Below are positions 59,180-64,000 of a stretch of 64,000 nt of DNA, in pieces. The notes below the pieces were generated by a model that did not search any database, was not told the origin of the DNA, and worked only from the letters and a program-made list of their open reading frames with translations. Each line of letters starts with the position of its first letter. Position 1 is the first letter of the stretch. The position numbers and the translations under genes are program-made. Source of the DNA: Diphasiastrum complanatum (lineage: Eukaryota; Streptophyta; Lycopodiopsida; Lycopodiales; Lycopodiaceae); the NCBI GenBank assembly GCA_029204225.1, contig CM055092.1, positions 45,204,087 to 45,268,086 on the forward strand, read 5' to 3'.

Positions 59180-60290
59180 TTTTTTGCCTTATGCTTGGAT
59201 GTTTACTTTTCTATTGCACATATATGATGCCTAGATCGCTAGTCATGTGTTGTGTCTCTCCTTGCTAGTTATATTTTTTGCAAAATGTTATGCATGTCAA
59301 AACAAACCTAGCTATGGATTTGGGCATGGGCATAGGAAGAATGGCTTTCATGCTCATTCATAGCTAGTCTCCCCTTCCTTCCTCCTCTCTTTATTGAAGC
59401 ACATATCATAGGTGTTAAATCCATACTGAGGACTTTAGACCAAAGTAGGTAGATTTTCCTTATGCTAAGCCTTGTAACCCAAAAGAGGCGAAGAGTTATA
59501 AAGGGTACGACACCCACAAACAACCAAGAAGTAGAAGTAGAGTTAGATTCCCATGGATTTTCTAGGATTCATTGTAGTTTTAATGCTCTATCGGACATAG
59601 CTTAGGCTTTGAAAGGGGCAACCAATGACAATTGTTGCTTCTCCAATCGAGGGAACTAGTTTTAGCCTTTACATCACCCTCTTCCCTGGAGGATTGATTC
59701 CAGACCTCCCTATACTACAACAGATTCAATTCTTCCTTTTACTTGCCCATAGCACTCTTAGTAGAGATAGATCTGCTGGAAAGGTGGCTTAATAAGGGTA
59801 ACAAGTGAATACACAACTGGGTCAAAGCCATCATTTGAGGTCCAAGTTGGCATATTGCCAATACAAAGGTGATTTATTTGGTGTGGAAAGCACTAATCAT
59901 TGTTGCATAGCTTATCGAAATGGAAGCCTCTAATAGCTTACGATATGAGAGTTTTGTTGGTGCAAGCTCCACTGATATTGTCTAGCGATGGCTTGTATTT
60001 GAGGATTATACATACAAGTTGCAGTGGCATAATTGTTGGTATTACAAAAAACATGAAGTCTCTAGGCTACTTGTCATCCTTGCAAATGTGCATTGGCAGT
60101 GTGGCCTTGTTGGCACATAGGGGATCAAACATTATCACATTTTGGGAATTGGAACTCTTGGAATGATGGCTTGGGAGGATGTACATTATCCATCTACACT
60201 TGGTGGTTCTTTTGCATCATGTATAACTGTTGTGATACCAATTGAGTGGTTGTGTTTGAGGATGATGAGGTTGATCCATCATCATGGTTC
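59180..60290. other. intergenic, nothing recognised
   Basis: Only short frames without domains (for example 59900-60166). Confidence 0.4.
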
Positions 60291-60299
60291 TTAGCAAGG

Positions 60300-60880
60300 A
60301 TATAAGCTAAGACATGTTTTGGTCTATGGGAGTCATGCTCCTCATATGGGCCTTCATCTTCTTTATGGCATCATCCATAGTATCTCTTAGGGTGGCACTA
60401 AATTCAAGTGGTCCTAGCTCTCGTCTAATGGTCTTTGGTGAACTAGGCATGAACCATATTAACATAGTTTGATCTGGTAGCAAGGTGAGTTGGGCACTCT
60501 GTTTGAAGTCATTTGATGCATTCATTGTAATCCCTTACCCATTCATCATTTTTCATCTTCATCTTACTTAGTAGTAGGAATGGATTTTTTAGAAATCAAA
60601 AAGGGTTAAAACACTTTGTGAAGGCATCTTCAAGGGAATCCCAATTATTAGGCTCATTTCGTTCAAGAATGAAAACCCATTCTCGATTTACATTAGTCAG
60701 GGTCATGCTGAATAGCTTTAATTTCTCTTCAGGGGTAGTTCCCCCATAGATCTCGCGTGCCTCTTCATATCATATGCCTAGGAAAATCGAATCGAGGAGG
60801 CCTTTGTATGTTCGGAATAACTGCCGCGACATTGGCAATTGGATTGGATATTGTTGGGACTATTGGGGCCTTAGGTGGTT
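60300..60880 (-). pseudogene. gypsy gag remnant
   Basis: The minus strand reads, across frame breaks, EEKLKLFSMTLTNVNREWVF, NNWDSLEDAFTKCFNPF and MNASNDFKQSAQLTLLPDQT. The first two match the retrotransposon gag core (A..W...L....W..L...F..~F). Several stops. Confidence 0.6.
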
Positions 60881-60889
60881 GGTCTTGTC

Positions 60890-61950
60890 ATCTTTTTAGG
60901 TAAAGTTGATCTTGTGTGAATTTCATATGAACAATATTCTTTGTATTAATATTATGATTCAATGTTCTCCTATTCTCTTTACATATTAAAAAAAGACCAT
61001 GACATATTGTCATGGATATTCAATAAAACATCTTATCCTACTATTATAAAAAATCACACCGGGAAGGAGCTCAACTAAGTGTTGGTGATTTCAAGATAGA
61101 GTGGCATTTGGCTGGAGATTTAAAGACCTTGAAATGTACGTTTAGCGTTTCTCATTATCCTAACTCGAAGCAGCTTTGTTTGTACTGTATGAATATAACA
61201 AAGGACATGACAAGGAGTACGAATATATCAAGAAATAAAGAAGATGCAAATTGGTTTCTGATTCCAATAGATAATGTTCATATTTGTATACTTTATGCAT
61301 AGGTGTGTATAACAAAATATATATATATATCTCCATATATTGTTTGCATGGAATACCAAACCAGAGTCATCTTCAAAGCAAGCCATTTCCATATTAGAAG
61401 ACGTTTGGACTAAAGCAGACTTACATAAAGGCCATGTTAAAATCAAGAAAGGTGACAACTTTTAGATGAATCAAAAAATATTTCATCTAAATCAAGCATT
61501 GGAGGATCAAAGGCTTGTAGATTTTTATCAACTTATTCAGGAAAAGAATCCACAATTTAATACCCAGCTTGGAAAGAGATAATAGTTGCTACTCAACATT
61601 TTAAAGAATGAGATTCGACCTGACTATTAAAAACAGAAGTTTGAAAAAAGCCTTGAGAGGTGTAGCTATTATTAATGTTTGATGTGATCTGCATACTGCA
61701 CTAGATCCTATCAAAAATTTAACTTGGTATCAGAGTGGCAGGGTGTTGTAGGTATGCATGATCCGGTGGAGCCATTGTCAACATCTTTCACCAGGAAAGC
61801 TAGCACGAGAAGCCCTTCAGGAGACAGGCCTTCGTACGGGGGTACAGGAAGTGAAGTCATTGTAGTTGTGAAGCAATGTATCAGGTAATTCATTAGTGAG
61901 ATACACTTCAATTGTCAATCTGGACAAGTCAAGTCAATTTGTTGTACTAG
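60890..61950 (+). mobile_element. LTR/leader remnant with primer-site-like motif
   Basis: At 61725-61735 tggtatcagag (preceded by ttaact) resembles a + strand primer-binding site, implying an LTR to its left and leader to its right. No boundaries or partner LTR could be defined. Confidence 0.35.
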
Positions 61951-62781
<831 letters not shown>

Positions 62782-62782
62782 G

Positions 62783-62794
62783 TATCCCCCACCT
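62783..62794 (-). promoter_or_regulatory. polypurine tract of the gypsy element
   Basis: Complement of tatcccccacct, i.e. a purine-rich aggtgggggata immediately upstream of the 3' LTR in element sense; the usual plus-strand DNA primer. Confidence 0.65.
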
Positions 62795-62956
62795 AAATAG
62801 GTGACGGTCCCACGACACCTGCCTGTGCTTGTTGTGGAAGAAGGCTGTCGACACGTTTATTGCGGATGATGGAGTGCGTCAGGAAAAGCATGGATAAAGA
62901 TTGCTTATGTAAAACCTGAGGCTTTATTTGATGATGAGGAGCCTATCCTAAGCTCT

Positions 62957-64000
62957 TCAAGAAGTGTTTGGAAAGGCTGGTGGCGACCAATACTTGCGTA
63001 ACCGGCTACCGTTGATGGGCGTAGCAAACAGTGTCGCATCCATTGTTTCTAAAGTCACTGCGCTTTGCGATAAGATGTCGATGATGCGATAAGGGCCTTC
63101 ACCAGTGAACTTCAGCTTTCCTTTGATTGCCTTTGTCTTGTACATGAGGACCAAATCTCCTTTTTGAAGATCTTTCTTGTGAAGACGACTATCGTGTCAG
63201 GCCTTGCGATGTGCTTTCTCTGCAGCAAGAGCATGGACCGCTAACAAGCGTGTTTCGCACAACTTGTGTAGCGCTTTGTGATGAAGGTGGAGCGATCTTG
63301 TATCATCTAATCGTTGCATTGTGGCAATACGAAGAGATGGAACGAGAAATTCCACCGGCATGACTGCATCTTGGCCATACACCAATTGGAATGAAGTTTG
63401 CTCGGTGTTGTCTTTGTATGCAGTTCTGAAAGCCCACAGAGCAGTGTGTAGCTTGTGCTCCCAATCTGATCTGCTTGCTTCTACTGTCTTTGTCAAAATG
63501 TTGTACAGAATCTTATTAGAAGATTCGGCTTGGCCATTGCCTCTTGGGTAGTAAGGCGTGCTGAAACGATGGATCACAAAGAACTCTTCTAATAAGACCT
63601 TGATGGTCTCGTTGACAAAGTGAGTTCCCCGATCGCTAACTATCTCCACTGGGCATCCGAAGCGTACAATGATATTTTCGTAAAGGAACTTCGCGGTGGA
63701 CCTAGCATCTGCTACGCGTATTGCTTTGGCTTCAACCCACTTTGTGAGATAATTTGTAGCCACGATAATATATCGGGCTTGGGTACTGCGAGCGGCTGGG
63801 TGAATAGGGCCGATGTAATCAAGTCCCCACTTCTCAAATGGTGCTTGAGCCAATACAGGATGTAACGGCTCGTAATTTGCCTTTGTTGGTCTACGCGCTC
63901 TCTGACATACATCACATTGCTTGATATATACCTCAGTATCCTTGTGCATTGTTGGCCACCAACAGCTAGATTGTAGAATCTTGAGTATTATTACATCTGC
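62957..64000 (-). pseudogene. gypsy integrase, runs off the right edge
   Basis: From the edge: MHKDTEVYIKQCDVCQRARR (second half of the HHCC site), [99 protein letters not shown], then LHKLCETRLLAVHALAAEKA. TGG has become TGA at 63197-63199, after which KGDLVLMYKTKAIKG and INGSRLRKYWSPPAF finish the protein at 62957. Integrase joins the element's cDNA to the genome. Apart from that stop the visible part is intact; RT and gag would lie beyond the window. Confidence 0.88.

Overview
This is a stretch of land-plant nuclear DNA. It holds one host gene, on the + strand, and about 45 kb of transposable elements. The host gene is the 3' two-thirds of an ATRX-type SNF2 chromatin remodeller (plant CHR20/ATRX). 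I assembled 18 exons from 3777 to 42830. Every junction keeps the reading frame, 16 of 17 introns are GT-AG, and the joined product is about 1,296 residues: acidic/basic linker, ADD zinc-finger domain, SNF2 N-lobe with DEAH box, acidic linker, helicase C-lobe and C-terminal tail. Its N-terminal exons are not convincingly present and probably lie left of the window.

Gene size comes from element-filled introns. Intron 5 (8624-15547) holds a + strand LINE remnant and a 4.2 kb element with hAT-like terminal inverted repeats and a perfect 8-bp target duplication; inside it are a decayed Ty3/gypsy-like element and a 552-codon open frame. Intron 8 (18403-31454, 13 kb) holds at least three minus-strand LINE copies, a gypsy gag-protease remnant and a minus-strand LTR/leader fragment. 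Intron 11 (32760-40064) holds a Ty1/copia element with both LTRs and a perfect 5-bp target duplication but no protease/integrase section, plus a gypsy integrase fragment. Short introns separate the motor exons elsewhere.

Left of the gene (1-2740) are an LTR with minus-strand primer-binding site and an internally deleted hAT transposase (DUF659). Right of the gene (42831-64000) is gene-poor, AT-rich intergenic DNA: local tandem duplications, several copia and gypsy fragments, and at the right edge a minus-strand gypsy element with 3' LTR, polypurine tract and integrase, running off the window.

Very long element-filled introns, long (AG)n/(GT)n tracts and LINEs with TC-rich 3' tails suit a large-genome plant. 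A fern or other non-seed vascular plant is my best guess, but the sequence does not prove it. No bacterial operon, organellar gene, CRISPR array, tRNA or rRNA gene was seen.
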